A stretch of DNA of 64,000 nt from Simiduia curdlanivorans (GTDB lineage: Bacteria; Pseudomonadota; Gammaproteobacteria; Pseudomonadales; Cellvibrionaceae): the NCBI RefSeq assembly GCF_030409605.1, contig NZ_JAUFQG010000004.1:2963001-3027000 (forward strand), written 5' to 3'. A program made the translations under genes and the position numbers. Below the pieces are notes generated by a model. That model saw nothing but the letters and a program-made list of their open reading frames with translations, ran no database searches and was not told where the DNA came from. Every line of letters begins with the position of its first letter. Within the stretch, counting starts at the first letter, position 1. Shown in pieces: positions 16,409 to 25,520 of this stretch.

Positions 16409-17716
16409 CTATGAAACGGATGGGATTGCTTCGGAAAGCACATTGATAATGGTATCGATGTGTTCCTTCTGAATGATTAGCGGTGGCGACATGACAACTG
16501 TGTCGCCAGCCGGCCGAACGGTTACGCCGAGGGGTAAGGTTTTCGCCGCGACTTTTGCTGCAGCACCCGGTGTTAAATCAATACCGGCTAATAAGCCGTA
16601 GTTGCGAATATCTTTAACGCCCGGCAGTCCTTTGAGCGAATGAACAGCATCGCCCCAGTAGCCGGCAATACTATCGCAGTGCTGGAACAGTTTCTCAGAC
16701 TTGTAAATGTCGAGGGTGGCGAGCGCCGCGGCGCAGGCGACAGGGTGTGCCGAGTAAGTGTAGCCGTGCAAAAACTCGGGTACTGCTGATGCATCACCAG
16801 TGTTAACGAAGGTATCGTAAATTTCCTGTTTGCAGAAAACCGCACCCATGGGTACGGCGCCATTAGTTAAGCCTTTCGCTGTGGTGATCATGTCCGGTGT
16901 AACGCCCACTTTTTCTGCCATGGTGGCAGCGCCGGTGCGCCCGTAGGCCGCAATCACTTCATCAAAAATCAATAAAATATTGTGTTGGTCGCAAATGGCG
17001 CGCAGTTTTTCTAAGTAGCCTTGTGGTGGCACCACAACGCCGCCAGCGCCGGCCACAGGCTCTACGATTACTGCGGCTATATTACTGGCATCGCGCATGG
17101 CAATGATGTCATTGAGTTCGTTAGCAATGTCGGCGCCGTTTGCTGGCAAGCCCTTGCTGAAGGCATTTTCTGGTAGCAAGGTGTGTCGCATAAAATCAGC
17201 TTCTAGGCCTTGGCCGAAGCTTTTACGGTTGCCGGTTAGGCCTGCCAGCGATACACCGCCCCAGTTGACGCCATGGTAGGCCTTAACGCGGGCAACAAAG
17301 GCTGTTTTCGAGGCCTGACCTTTCAAACGCCAATATTGGCGTGCAATTTTCAGTGCCGTATCGACCGACTCGGAACCTGAGTTGGTAAAGAAGATGCGGT
17401 TCAGGCCTTTCGGGGCTATGTCTTCGACTAGGCGGTTGGCCAGTTCAAAACCTTTCGGGTGGCCATAGCTAAAAGGGTTGCCGTAATCCATATCGAGCAG
17501 TTGAGCGTGTACGGCTTCGGCTATCTCTTTGCGCCCGTGACCGGCGTTACAGCACCAAAGGCCGGCATTGGTGTCGAGGATTTTTTTGCCATCTGCCATG
17601 GTCATATACATACCTTCAGCACCCACATAGAAGCGCGGGTTGGCTTTAAAGGCGCGGTTGGCAGTGAAAGGCATCCACCAAGCATCCATTTGAGCTTGTG
17701 AGGGCAGTTGGGTCAT
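16409..17716 (-). CDS. Omega-amino acid:pyruvate aminotransferase (class III)
   Basis: This class III PLP aminotransferase of 435 residues resembles the Pseudomonas beta-alanine/omega-amino acid:pyruvate transaminase. It begins MDAWWMPFTANRAFK, and TNSGSESVDTALKIAR, YHGVNWGGVSLAG and VEPVAGAGGVVVPP follow. Asp252 (FDEVIAAYGR) and the PLP-binding Lys281 (TTAKGLTNGAVPMG) are in place. Alanine would be the product with pyruvate as acceptor, which fits the convergent alanine symporter. The preferred amino donor cannot be read from the sequence. Confidence 0.88.
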   Translation of the reverse strand: MTQLPSQAQMDAWWMPFTANRAFKANPRFYVGAEGMYMTMADGKKILDTNAGLWCCNAGHGRKEIAEAVHAQLLDMDYGNPFSYGHPKGFELANRLVEDIAPKGLNRIFFTNSGSESVDTALKIARQYWRLKGQASKTAFVARVKAYHGVNWGGVSLAGLTGNRKSFGQGLEADFMRHTLLPENAFSKGLPANGADIANELNDIIAMRDASNIAAVIVEPVAGAGGVVVPPQGYLEKLRAICDQHNILLIFDEVIAAYGRTGAATMAEKVGVTPDMITTAKGLTNGAVPMGAVFCKQEIYDTFVNTGDASAVPEFLHGYTYSAHPVACAAALATLDIYKSEKLFQHCDSIAGYWGDAVHSLKGLPGVKDIRNYGLLAGIDLTPGAAAKVAAKTLPLGVTVRPAGDTVVMSPPLIIQKEHIDTIINVLSEAIPSVS

Positions 17717-17846
17717 GATCTTTTCCTATTAAAAGTAAATGGGCAAATTGCTTTCCATGGTCTTTTTATAGCAAAAAATCATTGGTTCGATAAATTAGCA
17801 TCTATCGAATTGCAGGTTGAAAAAACTAAACCTTAATGTGAACTGG

Positions 17847-19325
17847 TTAGAGACTAGAGGTGCTTGGGTTGGCGTTGATTGGCGCGGCTTCGTTCACGCT
17901 CATCATTGGCGGATTGTCGAGCATCGCGATGCGGCGTTGTTCAACTTGTTTGTGCCACGCGAGGATGGTGTAGTACTGGCGGATATTGTTGACGTAATTG
18001 ACCGGCTCCCAGCCACGTGCGTAACCGTGCCTGGTGGTTTTGTAGTACTTGCGCTGTGCCAAGAGCGGCAGCGCCTCGGCCACATCGTCCCAGGCGTCTG
18101 GGTTGCCGCCCTGTTCGACAGTAAGCTGCCTAGCATCCGATAAATGACCAAAGCCCACGTTGTAGGCCGCGAGTGTCATCCACAGGCGATCGGGCCCCTG
18201 AACCGACTCGGGAATGCGCTCGAGTAGGTGGGTGATGTAGCGTGCGCCGCCATCAATGCTTTGGGCTGGGTCTAGGCGATTTTCAATGCCCAGTTCCCGG
18301 GCGGTATTCAGCGTTAGCATCATCATGCCACGCACGCCCGTGTGGGACCTTGCTTTGGGGTTCCAGTGGGATTCTTGATAGCTGATTGCAGCTAGCATCA
18401 TCCAGTCAATTTGATAGGTGTTAGCCGCTTCCTTGAGTAGATTCTCCCACTTGGGTAGCCGGTTTTTAACGCGGTTTGAAAAGGTGAGGGCGCCGCCTGT
18501 ATCCACCTTTGAGGCGATCTCGAAGTGGCTCTTTTCCAGCGAGGCCAACTTGCCCGAAGACAGATATTCTTCGAGAAAGCGATTGGCTGCCTTTTTCAGC
18601 GATTGATCCACCTGTGGGCTAAACGCCCAGGCCATTGGCTGTTTATCGGGGAAGGTATAGGCGATTCTCGCCCTCGGGTAGACAGATTGGCTGATGCTGA
18701 AAGCGGTGGATTTGACCATGGCAAAATCAGTTTCGCCCGAGTGTACCTGCTCGATGAGATCCATGCTGTTGTAGTCGGAGGAGGCTACCCAGACTAATTC
18801 TGGGTATTGTGCGGCAATAACGGCGACCCGGTCGGCCTCACCTGAGTCTGCCATGACCATAATTTTCTTGCCGAAGAGTTCTTCAAGCTCGGTGGGCTTA
18901 CCCGTGCCGTTGCGGTAAATCAGTAGCTGGCTGATGTCTAAATAAGGGGTAGAAAAGTCTACCAGTGCCTTGCGTCCCTCGGTAATAATTAGACCGGCGG
19001 CGGCCATATCGACGGTTTTACCCGAGCGCGTTAGTTCGAGCAGTTCGCCAAAGTTGCTCGCTGGCACTATTTCAAGCTGTACGCCGAGGTATTTGGCGAA
19101 GGCGCGGGCTAGCTCGAACTCAAAGCCATCGAATTTGCCATCGGTATCTTCGTAATAGGTCTCGGGGCCGTTGATCGAGGCAACTCGGAGCACGCCACTG
19201 GCCTGTACGCTCTCCAGCGAGTTTGGAACTCGGCTTTCCACTAAGTGCGCAGACGCCAACAAAATCACCGCCAAAGCGGTGACTTTGCTTAGGTGTCTTA
19301 TGAATGCACGTACAGCTGATGCCAT
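17847..19325 (-). CDS. mltF: Membrane-bound lytic murein transglycosylase F
   Basis: This protein of 492 residues cleaves peptidoglycan at the outer membrane. A signal sequence (about 1-27, ALAVILLASAHLVES) precedes a periplasmic binding-protein-like domain (about 35-260) and a C-terminal SLT domain with the catalytic Glu in ISYQESHWNPKARS. AAYNVGFGHLSDAR is also typical. ATG 19325 with GGAG about seven bases upstream is preferred over ATG 19358. No lipobox cysteine is obvious. It is divergent from purL, the usual gammaproteobacterial arrangement. Confidence 0.92.
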   Translation of the reverse strand: MASAVRAFIRHLSKVTALAVILLASAHLVESRVPNSLESVQASGVLRVASINGPETYYEDTDGKFDGFEFELARAFAKYLGVQLEIVPASNFGELLELTRSGKTVDMAAAGLIITEGRKALVDFSTPYLDISQLLIYRNGTGKPTELEELFGKKIMVMADSGEADRVAVIAAQYPELVWVASSDYNSMDLIEQVHSGETDFAMVKSTAFSISQSVYPRARIAYTFPDKQPMAWAFSPQVDQSLKKAANRFLEEYLSSGKLASLEKSHFEIASKVDTGGALTFSNRVKNRLPKWENLLKEAANTYQIDWMMLAAISYQESHWNPKARSHTGVRGMMMLTLNTARELGIENRLDPAQSIDGGARYITHLLERIPESVQGPDRLWMTLAAYNVGFGHLSDARQLTVEQGGNPDAWDDVAEALPLLAQRKYYKTTRHGYARGWEPVNYVNNIRQYYTILAWHKQVEQRRIAMLDNPPMMSVNEAAPINANPSTSSL

Positions 19326-19830
19326 AGAAGCTCCGAGTTGAAGGGTGTTCCTTTCCATGGGTAAAACCCTTGAAAGGTGCCTTGATCAAATTCTGCGCGA
19401 TTTTAACGACCGAATTTGTTAACCGATAGCTTGTTTTCCTTGTTTAACTATAGTATCGAAATCCCGGTTTGACGTTTAAATCAACATTCTATGCGGTGCT
19501 AAGTAGGTAATTCCTTATGCGGCACGGGGCTCTTAGGGATCTATGAATAAGATAGAATAATTCATTATAAGCGGTGACTTGGGCGCAAATAGGATTGTGC
19601 TGACACCATGGTACCATTTAGGTTTGCTTTATACAGTATCCGTGGTGGCTTTGGGCTGTTCATGCTGCAAATATCGAGTACAATTGCCGCCTTTCCAGTT
19701 CGGGCGGGTTTATCATCCCTATGATTGCGGTTTTTCCTCGCATTCAATGGTTTAACACGCGACAGCTCGCTAGTGCCGTCCATGTTATTCAGGCCGCCCT
19801 TCGATTTCATTCACAAGGTACCAGACCTCT
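19326..19830. other. Divergent mltF-purL intergenic region (505 bp)
   Basis: No convincing gene is seen here. Short frames on both strands are uncoupled to ribosome-binding sites and overlap purL or mltF. TACAAT (19679-19684) followed by TGCCGCC resembles the -10 regions of other housekeeping genes in this window and may serve purL, although no clear -35 fits. ATGGTACCAT (about 19607-19618) is a short palindrome of unknown role. No match to the E. coli PurR box was noticed. Confidence 0.5.
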
Positions 19831-22800
19831 ATGCTGACCCTACGCGGTGCTCCGGCCCTTTCCGTATTTCGCACTCAAAGACTCCTGACAGCGTTGCAAG
19901 CCATTGCGCCGAGTGTCAGCCAATTACAGTCTGAATATACCCACTTTATTGATGCGAAGTCCGATCTCTCTGCAGAAGAGTTGGCAGTGTTAAACCAGTT
20001 GCTCACCTACGGGCCGACGGTTGAAAAAGCAGAGGCCGTTGGTCAATTGATTTTGGTGTTGCCGCGCACTGGCACTATTTCTCCCTGGTCGTCGAAAGCG
20101 ACCGACATAGCGCGCAATGCGGGCTTGGTAAAAATTAATCGCATCGAACGCGGTGTTGCTTATTATGTGTCTGGTGACTTAACACCTGCGGAGCGCGACA
20201 CTGTAAGTGTTGCGCTTTACGATCGCATGGTTGAGCAGTTGTTTTTTGAAATGCCGGAAGCGACTCACTTATTTTCTCGGCACGAACCTAGGCCTGAATC
20301 GAGTATTGATGTTCTAGGCGGTGGAAAAGCTGCGCTGCAAGCCGCTAATACCAGTTTAGGTTTGGCCTTGGCCGACGATGAAGTGGATTATTTAGTTGAC
20401 AGTTTTGTCGGTTTAAAACGCAACCCAGTCGATGTGGAATTGATGATGTTTGCGCAGGCGAACTCAGAGCATTGCCGCCATAAAATATTCAACGCCAGTT
20501 GGACTATCGATGGGGTCGAGCAATCGCGCTCGCTCTTTAAGATGATTAAAAACACCTACGAAGTGGGTGGCGAAAATGTGTTAAGTGCCTACGCCGATAA
20601 CGCCGCGGTGATGAAAGGCCACAAGGCTGGGCGCTTCTATCCCGATGCTGCGACGCAAATTTACGGTTTTAATCAGCAAGACATCCACATCCTAATGAAA
20701 GTGGAAACCCATAATCACCCCACTGCGATTGCGCCATTCCCTGGCGCTGGCACTGGTGCCGGTGGTGAAATTCGCGATGAGGGCGCTACCGGGCGCGGGT
20801 CAAAGCCAAAAGTTGGCTTGACCGGGTTTACTGTGTCGAATTTACAAATTCCGGACTTTGTTCAGCCCTGGGAGAAAGATTACGGCAAGCCTGAGCGCAT
20901 TGTCACCGCGCTCGATATTATGATCGAAGGGCCGATAGGCGGTGCTGCGTTTAATAACGAATTTGGCCGGCCTAATATTTGTGGTTATTTCCGCACCTTC
21001 GAAGAAAATTTTGATGGCGAGCGTCGCGGCTATCACAAGCCCATCATGTTGGCGGGCGGCTACGGCAATATTCGCGCTGATCATGTTGAAAAGCCGCCAT
21101 TTACGGCGGGCACCAAGTTAGTTGTGCTTGGTGGCCCCGCTATGTTGATTGGCTTAGGCGGTGGTGCGGCATCATCGGTGACGTCGGGCACATCCTCGGC
21201 AGATTTAGATTTTGCCTCGGTGCAGCGACAAAACCCAGAAATTGAGCGTCGCTGCCAGGAGGTGATTGATCGGTGCTGGCAGATGGGTGCCGACAATCCG
21301 ATTGCGTTTATTCACGATGTGGGTGCCGGCGGTCTGTCAAATGCCTTCCCAGAGCTGGTGAAAGATGGCGGTTGCGGCGGTGTTTTCGATTTGCGCAAAG
21401 TGCCCAACGACGAGCCCGGTATGAGCCCGCTCGAAATCTGGTGCAATGAATCACAAGAGCGCTACGTATTGGCTATAGCACCGGCACAGCTGTCGGTGTT
21501 TGAAGCTATCTGTCAGCGCGAGCGCGCACCTTATGCGGTTGTTGGTGAGGCCACCAGTGAAAAGCATTTGCGCGTTAACGACAGGCATTTTAATGCCAAC
21601 CCGGTTGATTTACCGATGAGCGTTCTGTTCGGTAAGCCGCCAAAAATGCATCGAACAGCGGTTGCTCATGCGCCTATAAAAAAGGCCTTTGATAGTCTCG
21701 CTGTCGATATCAATGAGGCGGCTGAGCGGGTGCTTAAGCATCCGACAGTGGCGAGCAAAAAATTCTTAATTACCATTGGCGATCGCAGTGTTACCGGCAC
21801 TGTGGCGCGCGATCAATTGGTGGGCCCTTGGCAGGTGCCAGTGGCAGATTGTGCTGTCACTACCAGCAGTTATGACACCTATTGCGGCGAAGCCATGAGT
21901 ATGGGCGAGCGCACGCCGCTGGCGTTGCTGGATGGTCCGGCGTCTGGCCGCATGGCTGTGGGTGAGGCGATTACTAATATTGCCGCCACACGCATCAATA
22001 AAATCAGCGACATTAATTTATCGGCTAACTGGATGTGTGCAGCGGGACATCGCGGCGAAGATGAAAAGCTCTACCGCACCGTCGAAGCCGTAGGCATGGC
22101 GCTCTGCCCAGAGTTAGGTATTACTATTCCGGTGGGCAAAGACTCCATGTCCATGCGCACCGCGTGGCAGGATAAGGGGCAGGAAAAGGCCGTTACCTCG
22201 CCACTGTCGCTGGTGATTACTGCCTTCGCGCCAGTAATAGACGTACGCAAAACCGTTACGCCGCAATTGCGCACTGAGTCGCCTGATACCAGCTTGCTGT
22301 TAGTGGATTTTGGCAACGCCAAAAATCGCTTGGGTGGTTCCATTCTCGCGCAGGTATTTAATCAAATGGGTGATTGCCCAGCGGATTTAGATCAACCCGC
22401 GCAATTGAAAGCGTTTTTTGCGGTGATGCAGGAATTGCTGGAAGAGGGCAAAGTGCTGGCTTACCACGATCGCGCAGATGGCGGTTTATTCGCCACCTTG
22501 GTTGAGATGGCGTTTGCTGGGCGTATCGGTGTGGATATCCAATTGGACGGCCTTGGTTCACCCATCGCCGCCTTATTCAATGAAGAGTTGGGTGCGGTGT
22601 TACAGGTGTCGAGCGATGAATGCGCAGGTATTTTAGCGCGCTTTGAGTCTGCCGGTTTAACTGATGCTGTGCACTACATTGGTGGTTTGAACGATGAAGA
22701 TCAGGTGCGTATTCGCGCCGGTAATGGTGCCTGGTTGTTTGATCAATCGCGCGCCTATTTACACAGCCTGTGGAGCGAAACCAGCTACCGTATTCAAGCC

Positions 22801-23700
22801 TTGCGCGATAACCCCAAGTGTGCGGAGCAAGAATTTGCCCAAGTGCTGACCAATGATCCAGGCTTATCTGTGACCTTATCCTTTGATCCAACTGAAGATA
22901 TTGCTGCTCCCTATATTGCGAAGGGCGTTCGGCCGCAAGTGGCTGTTCTGCGCGAGCAAGGTGTTAATGGTCACGTAGAGATGGCGGCCGCGTTTGATCG
23001 CGCAGGCTTCAACGCCGTCGACGTGCACATGAGTGATATATTGTCGGGCCGAATTGATTTGGCGCAAATGCAAGGCCTAGCGGCTTGCGGTGGTTTCTCT
23101 TATGGCGATGTGTTGGGCGCGGGCGAGGGCTGGGCAAAAACCGTGCTCTTCAATGCTAAGGCAAGGGATATGTTTGCGCAGTTTTTCCATCGCGCCGATA
23201 GTTTTTCCCTCGGCGTGTGCAATGGCTGCCAGATGATGTCGAACTTAAAGTCGCTTATTCCTGGCGCTGAGCTTTGGCCGCGTTTCGTGCGCAACGAGAG
23301 TGAGCAGTTTGAGGCGCGCTTCAGCCTAGTGCAGATCCAGGCCTCGCCGTCGGTATTTTTCCAGGGTATGCAGGGCTCACATATGCCGGTTGCCGTGGCT
23401 CATGGCGAGGGCAGAGCAGAGTTTGTTCAGTCTAGTGCGCAAACCTTGTTAAGTGGCAATCAGGTGGCTATGCGCTTTTTGGATAACCACTTGGTCGCCA
23501 CGGAAACTTATCCTGCTAACCCAAATGGATCACCCTTGGGCATTACTGCGGTCACCAGTGTTGATGGCCGCGCCACGATTATGATGCCGCATCCCGAGCG
23601 CGTGTTTCGAACGGTTTCTAACTCCTGGCATCCAGAAGAGTGGGGTGAAGACTCCCCTTGGATGAGAATGTTTAGGAATGCCAGAAAGTTTGTAAGTTGA
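19831..23700 (+). CDS. purL: Phosphoribosylformylglycinamidine synthase PurL (large, fused type)
   Basis: This 1289-residue enzyme makes FGAM from FGAR, glutamine and ATP in purine synthesis. It is the single-chain gammaproteobacterial form: N-terminal domain, two AIR-synthase-like halves (NSEHCRHKIFNA, ETHNHPTAIAPFPGA, GKDSMSM) and a C-terminal class I glutaminase. The glutaminase nucleophile is Cys1130 in LGVCNGCQMM, and the His/Glu pair lies in HPERVFR. It starts at ATG 19831 after AAGG, and a terminator follows. Expression is likely independent of its neighbours. Confidence 0.98.
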   Translation: MLTLRGAPALSVFRTQRLLTALQAIAPSVSQLQSEYTHFIDAKSDLSAEELAVLNQLLTYGPTVEKAEAVGQLILVLPRTGTISPWSSKATDIARNAGLVKINRIERGVAYYVSGDLTPAERDTVSVALYDRMVEQLFFEMPEATHLFSRHEPRPESSIDVLGGGKAALQAANTSLGLALADDEVDYLVDSFVGLKRNPVDVELMMFAQANSEHCRHKIFNASWTIDGVEQSRSLFKMIKNTYEVGGENVLSAYADNAAVMKGHKAGRFYPDAATQIYGFNQQDIHILMKVETHNHPTAIAPFPGAGTGAGGEIRDEGATGRGSKPKVGLTGFTVSNLQIPDFVQPWEKDYGKPERIVTALDIMIEGPIGGAAFNNEFGRPNICGYFRTFEENFDGERRGYHKPIMLAGGYGNIRADHVEKPPFTAGTKLVVLGGPAMLIGLGGGAASSVTSGTSSADLDFASVQRQNPEIERRCQEVIDRCWQMGADNPIAFIHDVGAGGLSNAFPELVKDGGCGGVFDLRKVPNDEPGMSPLEIWCNESQERYVLAIAPAQLSVFEAICQRERAPYAVVGEATSEKHLRVNDRHFNANPVDLPMSVLFGKPPKMHRTAVAHAPIKKAFDSLAVDINEAAERVLKHPTVASKKFLITIGDRSVTGTVARDQLVGPWQVPVADCAVTTSSYDTYCGEAMSMGERTPLALLDGPASGRMAVGEAITNIAATRINKISDINLSANWMCAAGHRGEDEKLYRTVEAVGMALCPELGITIPVGKDSMSMRTAWQDKGQEKAVTSPLSLVITAFAPVIDVRKTVTPQLRTESPDTSLLLVDFGNAKNRLGGSILAQVFNQMGDCPADLDQPAQLKAFFAVMQELLEEGKVLAYHDRADGGLFATLVEMAFAGRIGVDIQLDGLGSPIAALFNEELGAVLQVSSDECAGILARFESAGLTDAVHYIGGLNDEDQVRIRAGNGAWLFDQSRAYLHSLWSETSYRIQALRDNPKCAEQEFAQVLTNDPGLSVTLSFDPTEDIAAPYIAKGVRPQVAVLREQGVNGHVEMAAAFDRAGFNAVDVHMSDILSGRIDLAQMQGLAACGGFSYGDVLGAGEGWAKTVLFNAKARDMFAQFFHRADSFSLGVCNGCQMMSNLKSLIPGAELWPRFVRNESEQFEARFSLVQIQASPSVFFQGMQGSHMPVAVAHGEGRAEFVQSSAQTLLSGNQVAMRFLDNHLVATETYPANPNGSPLGITAVTSVDGRATIMMPHPERVFRTVSNSWHPEEWGEDSPWMRMFRNARKFVS

Positions 23701-23711
23701 GTTAAATATTG

Positions 23712-23736
23712 CGGGAGCCGAGCTCCCGTTTTTTAT
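23712..23736 (+). terminator. Intrinsic terminator after purL
   Basis: CGGGAGC (23712-23718) and GCTCCCG (23722-23728) form a perfect 7-bp stem with a three-base loop and a run of six T. Confidence 0.9.
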
Positions 23737-23781
23737 GGTAGTTTATAATCCTCTTTTCCCACTGCGTTGTAGGCGCTTGAT

Positions 23782-24567
23782 ATGAATAAACGTTCAGGAG
23801 TTTTGTTAGTCATCGGTTGTGTCTTACTGTTGGTCATTGCTTTTCTCATGTTGCGCGAGCCGGCGCCCGAGGTAGTGGTGGTCGAGGCGCCCGTGGAGGT
23901 TGCAGCACCCGTGCAGCGGGAAGTTGAGCCCGAGCCAGAAGTGTCTGTGCCGGTAAAAGCGGAACAAGAACTGGATTTAATCGGCCCGGCTATGTCAATT
24001 GCAGTTAGTCATCCAATGATTATTGACATAGTGCAGTCCTTGTCTCCCAGCCTGGTTCAGTGGTTGGTGAGTGAGGAGTTGTTGCGTAAGTGGGTCATTC
24101 TTATTGATCAAATTGCCGAGGGACAAATTTCCAATAAATTTTTGCCGGTGCAGTATGAAATGCCTCCGTTTGCAGTTGTTGGCACGCCGCAATTGGCCAC
24201 TGGCGATCCTAAAAACTATGATCGTGCCAATAAGCTTGTCAAGGCGTTCGTCGCGATTGAGCCGGAAGTGCTGGTTGCCTATTATCGTTTGTGGCAGCCG
24301 CTGCTCGATGAAGCTTATGCAGAGTTAGGCAAAAAAGGCACCTTTGATGAGCGCGTTGTGCAGGCAATTCGTCAGTTGCAATCTGTACCCGCCATGCCCG
24401 AAGCCGGCGAATTGGCCGCAAAACCTGTGATGTATAAGTTTATTGACCCGACCATGGAAAAGGCGCCTTCACTGCACAAGTGGATGTGGCGATTGGGGCC
24501 AAAAAATCAAGCCGAGATTAAGGGCTATTTAACCCGCGTTAAACTGGCGATGTACAAGCAGTCCTAG
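23782..24567 (+). CDS. DUF3014 family membrane-anchored protein
   Basis: This protein of 261 residues has one membrane segment at about 6-24 (VLLVIGCVLLLVIAFLML). A Val/Glu/Pro-rich linker (about 28-63) and a folded domain follow. The domain resembles DUF3014 through WLVSEELLRKWVILIDQIAEG, NYDRANKLV and YRLWQPLLDEAYAELG. The topology implies a periplasmic domain on a stalk. Function is unknown. It lies alone between the purL terminator and a DyP peroxidase, separated from the latter by a tract of 12-bp repeats. Confidence 0.8.
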   Translation: MNKRSGVLLVIGCVLLLVIAFLMLREPAPEVVVVEAPVEVAAPVQREVEPEPEVSVPVKAEQELDLIGPAMSIAVSHPMIIDIVQSLSPSLVQWLVSEELLRKWVILIDQIAEGQISNKFLPVQYEMPPFAVVGTPQLATGDPKNYDRANKLVKAFVAIEPEVLVAYYRLWQPLLDEAYAELGKKGTFDERVVQAIRQLQSVPAMPEAGELAAKPVMYKFIDPTMEKAPSLHKWMWRLGPKNQAEIKGYLTRVKLAMYKQS

Positions 24568-24626
24568 TTTTTGAGTCGGTTTTTGGGTCAGTTTTTAGGC
24601 GAGTTTTTTATCAAGTTTTTAGTTCA
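24567..24626 (+). repeat. Five degenerate 12-bp tandem repeats
   Basis: Five units of 12 bp, each opening GTTTTT (GTTTTTGAGTCG, GTTTTTGGGTCA, GTTTTTAGGCGA, GTTTTTTATCAA, GTTTTTAGTTCA), run from the last base of the DUF3014 stop codon. The second halves vary. They occupy most of the 89-bp gap before the DyP gene and do not form an obvious hairpin. Confidence 0.8.
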
Positions 24627-24656
24627 AGGTTCAAGACCAGTTTCTAAGGAAAGTGT

Positions 24657-25520
24657 ATGAAGTCTCAGCTGGGCATAAATAGCCCATTGCCAGCTTGCGC
24701 TAAGTATTGCTTTTTTCGGTTGCTCGGCGATTCGAAGGACGTGGCTCGACGACTCAATACCATTGTCGATGACAATGTGGTTATCGGGCTTGGTTTGAGT
24801 TTGCTCAAGCATTTGGGGTTGATGGTTCCGGGTATGAAATCGGCCCCAGACTTTTCTTGGCAAGGGCTCGATATTCCACAAACACCGAGTGCTCTCTGCG
24901 TTTGGGTGCGCGGCAGCGACGCCGGTATTGTGGCACTGCGTACGCGCAAAATAGTACAGCAGCTAGCCGGGATATTTGAATTAGTTGACGATCTTGACGG
25001 CTTTCTTCACCGCGAGGGACGAGATGTGACGGGCTATGAAGACGGAACAGAAAATCCCAGCGGCGAAGCAGCCCATAAATCGGCATTTGTTCCAGCCGGG
25101 GCTTTTGCCGAGTCTAGCTTTATGGCGGTTCAATGCTGGCTACACGACATGGAAGCATTCGAAGCCTTGCCGCTGGCTGCCCGCAACCATATCATCGGCC
25201 GCGACCTGGAGAGCAATGAAGAGTTGGAGGATGCGCCTGCGCGCGCTCATGTGAAGCGCACAGAACAGGAAAGCTTTTCGCCGCCTCAGTTCGTGCTGAG
25301 GAAGTCCATGGCTTGGCAGGGGCGCGCTAAAATGGGCTTAATGTTTGTCGCCTTTGGTGCCAGCTTTGATGCGTTTGAAGCGCAAATGTACCGTATGACC
25401 GGTAGCGTGGATGGCATTCGCGATGCGTTATTTGATTTTTCGCGGCCGTTAACCAGCGCTTACTATTGGTGCCCGGCAGTAGATGACAATCAATTAGTTT
25501 TGGATGGAAAGATTAAGTGA
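24657..25520 (+). CDS. Dye-decolorizing (DyP-type) peroxidase
   Basis: This haem peroxidase of 287 residues belongs to the DyP family. The distal motif GYEDGT (126-131, catalytic Asp129) fits the GxxDG signature, and the proximal haem ligand is likely His198 in ARAHVKR. No twin-arginine signal is present, so it acts in the cytoplasm or in an encapsulin; no encapsulin gene is adjacent. It starts at ATG 24657 after AAGGAAAG. The stop overlaps the start of cnoX by four bases (GTGA). The physiological substrate is unknown. Confidence 0.9.
   Translation: MKSQLGINSPLPACAKYCFFRLLGDSKDVARRLNTIVDDNVVIGLGLSLLKHLGLMVPGMKSAPDFSWQGLDIPQTPSALCVWVRGSDAGIVALRTRKIVQQLAGIFELVDDLDGFLHREGRDVTGYEDGTENPSGEAAHKSAFVPAGAFAESSFMAVQCWLHDMEAFEALPLAARNHIIGRDLESNEELEDAPARAHVKRTEQESFSPPQFVLRKSMAWQGRAKMGLMFVAFGASFDAFEAQMYRMTGSVDGIRDALFDFSRPLTSAYYWCPAVDDNQLVLDGKIK

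Noticed and set aside
19326..19830. PurR operator or small gene between mltF and purL
   Set aside because: No E. coli-like PurR box was seen, and the short frames lack ribosome-binding sites and family features.
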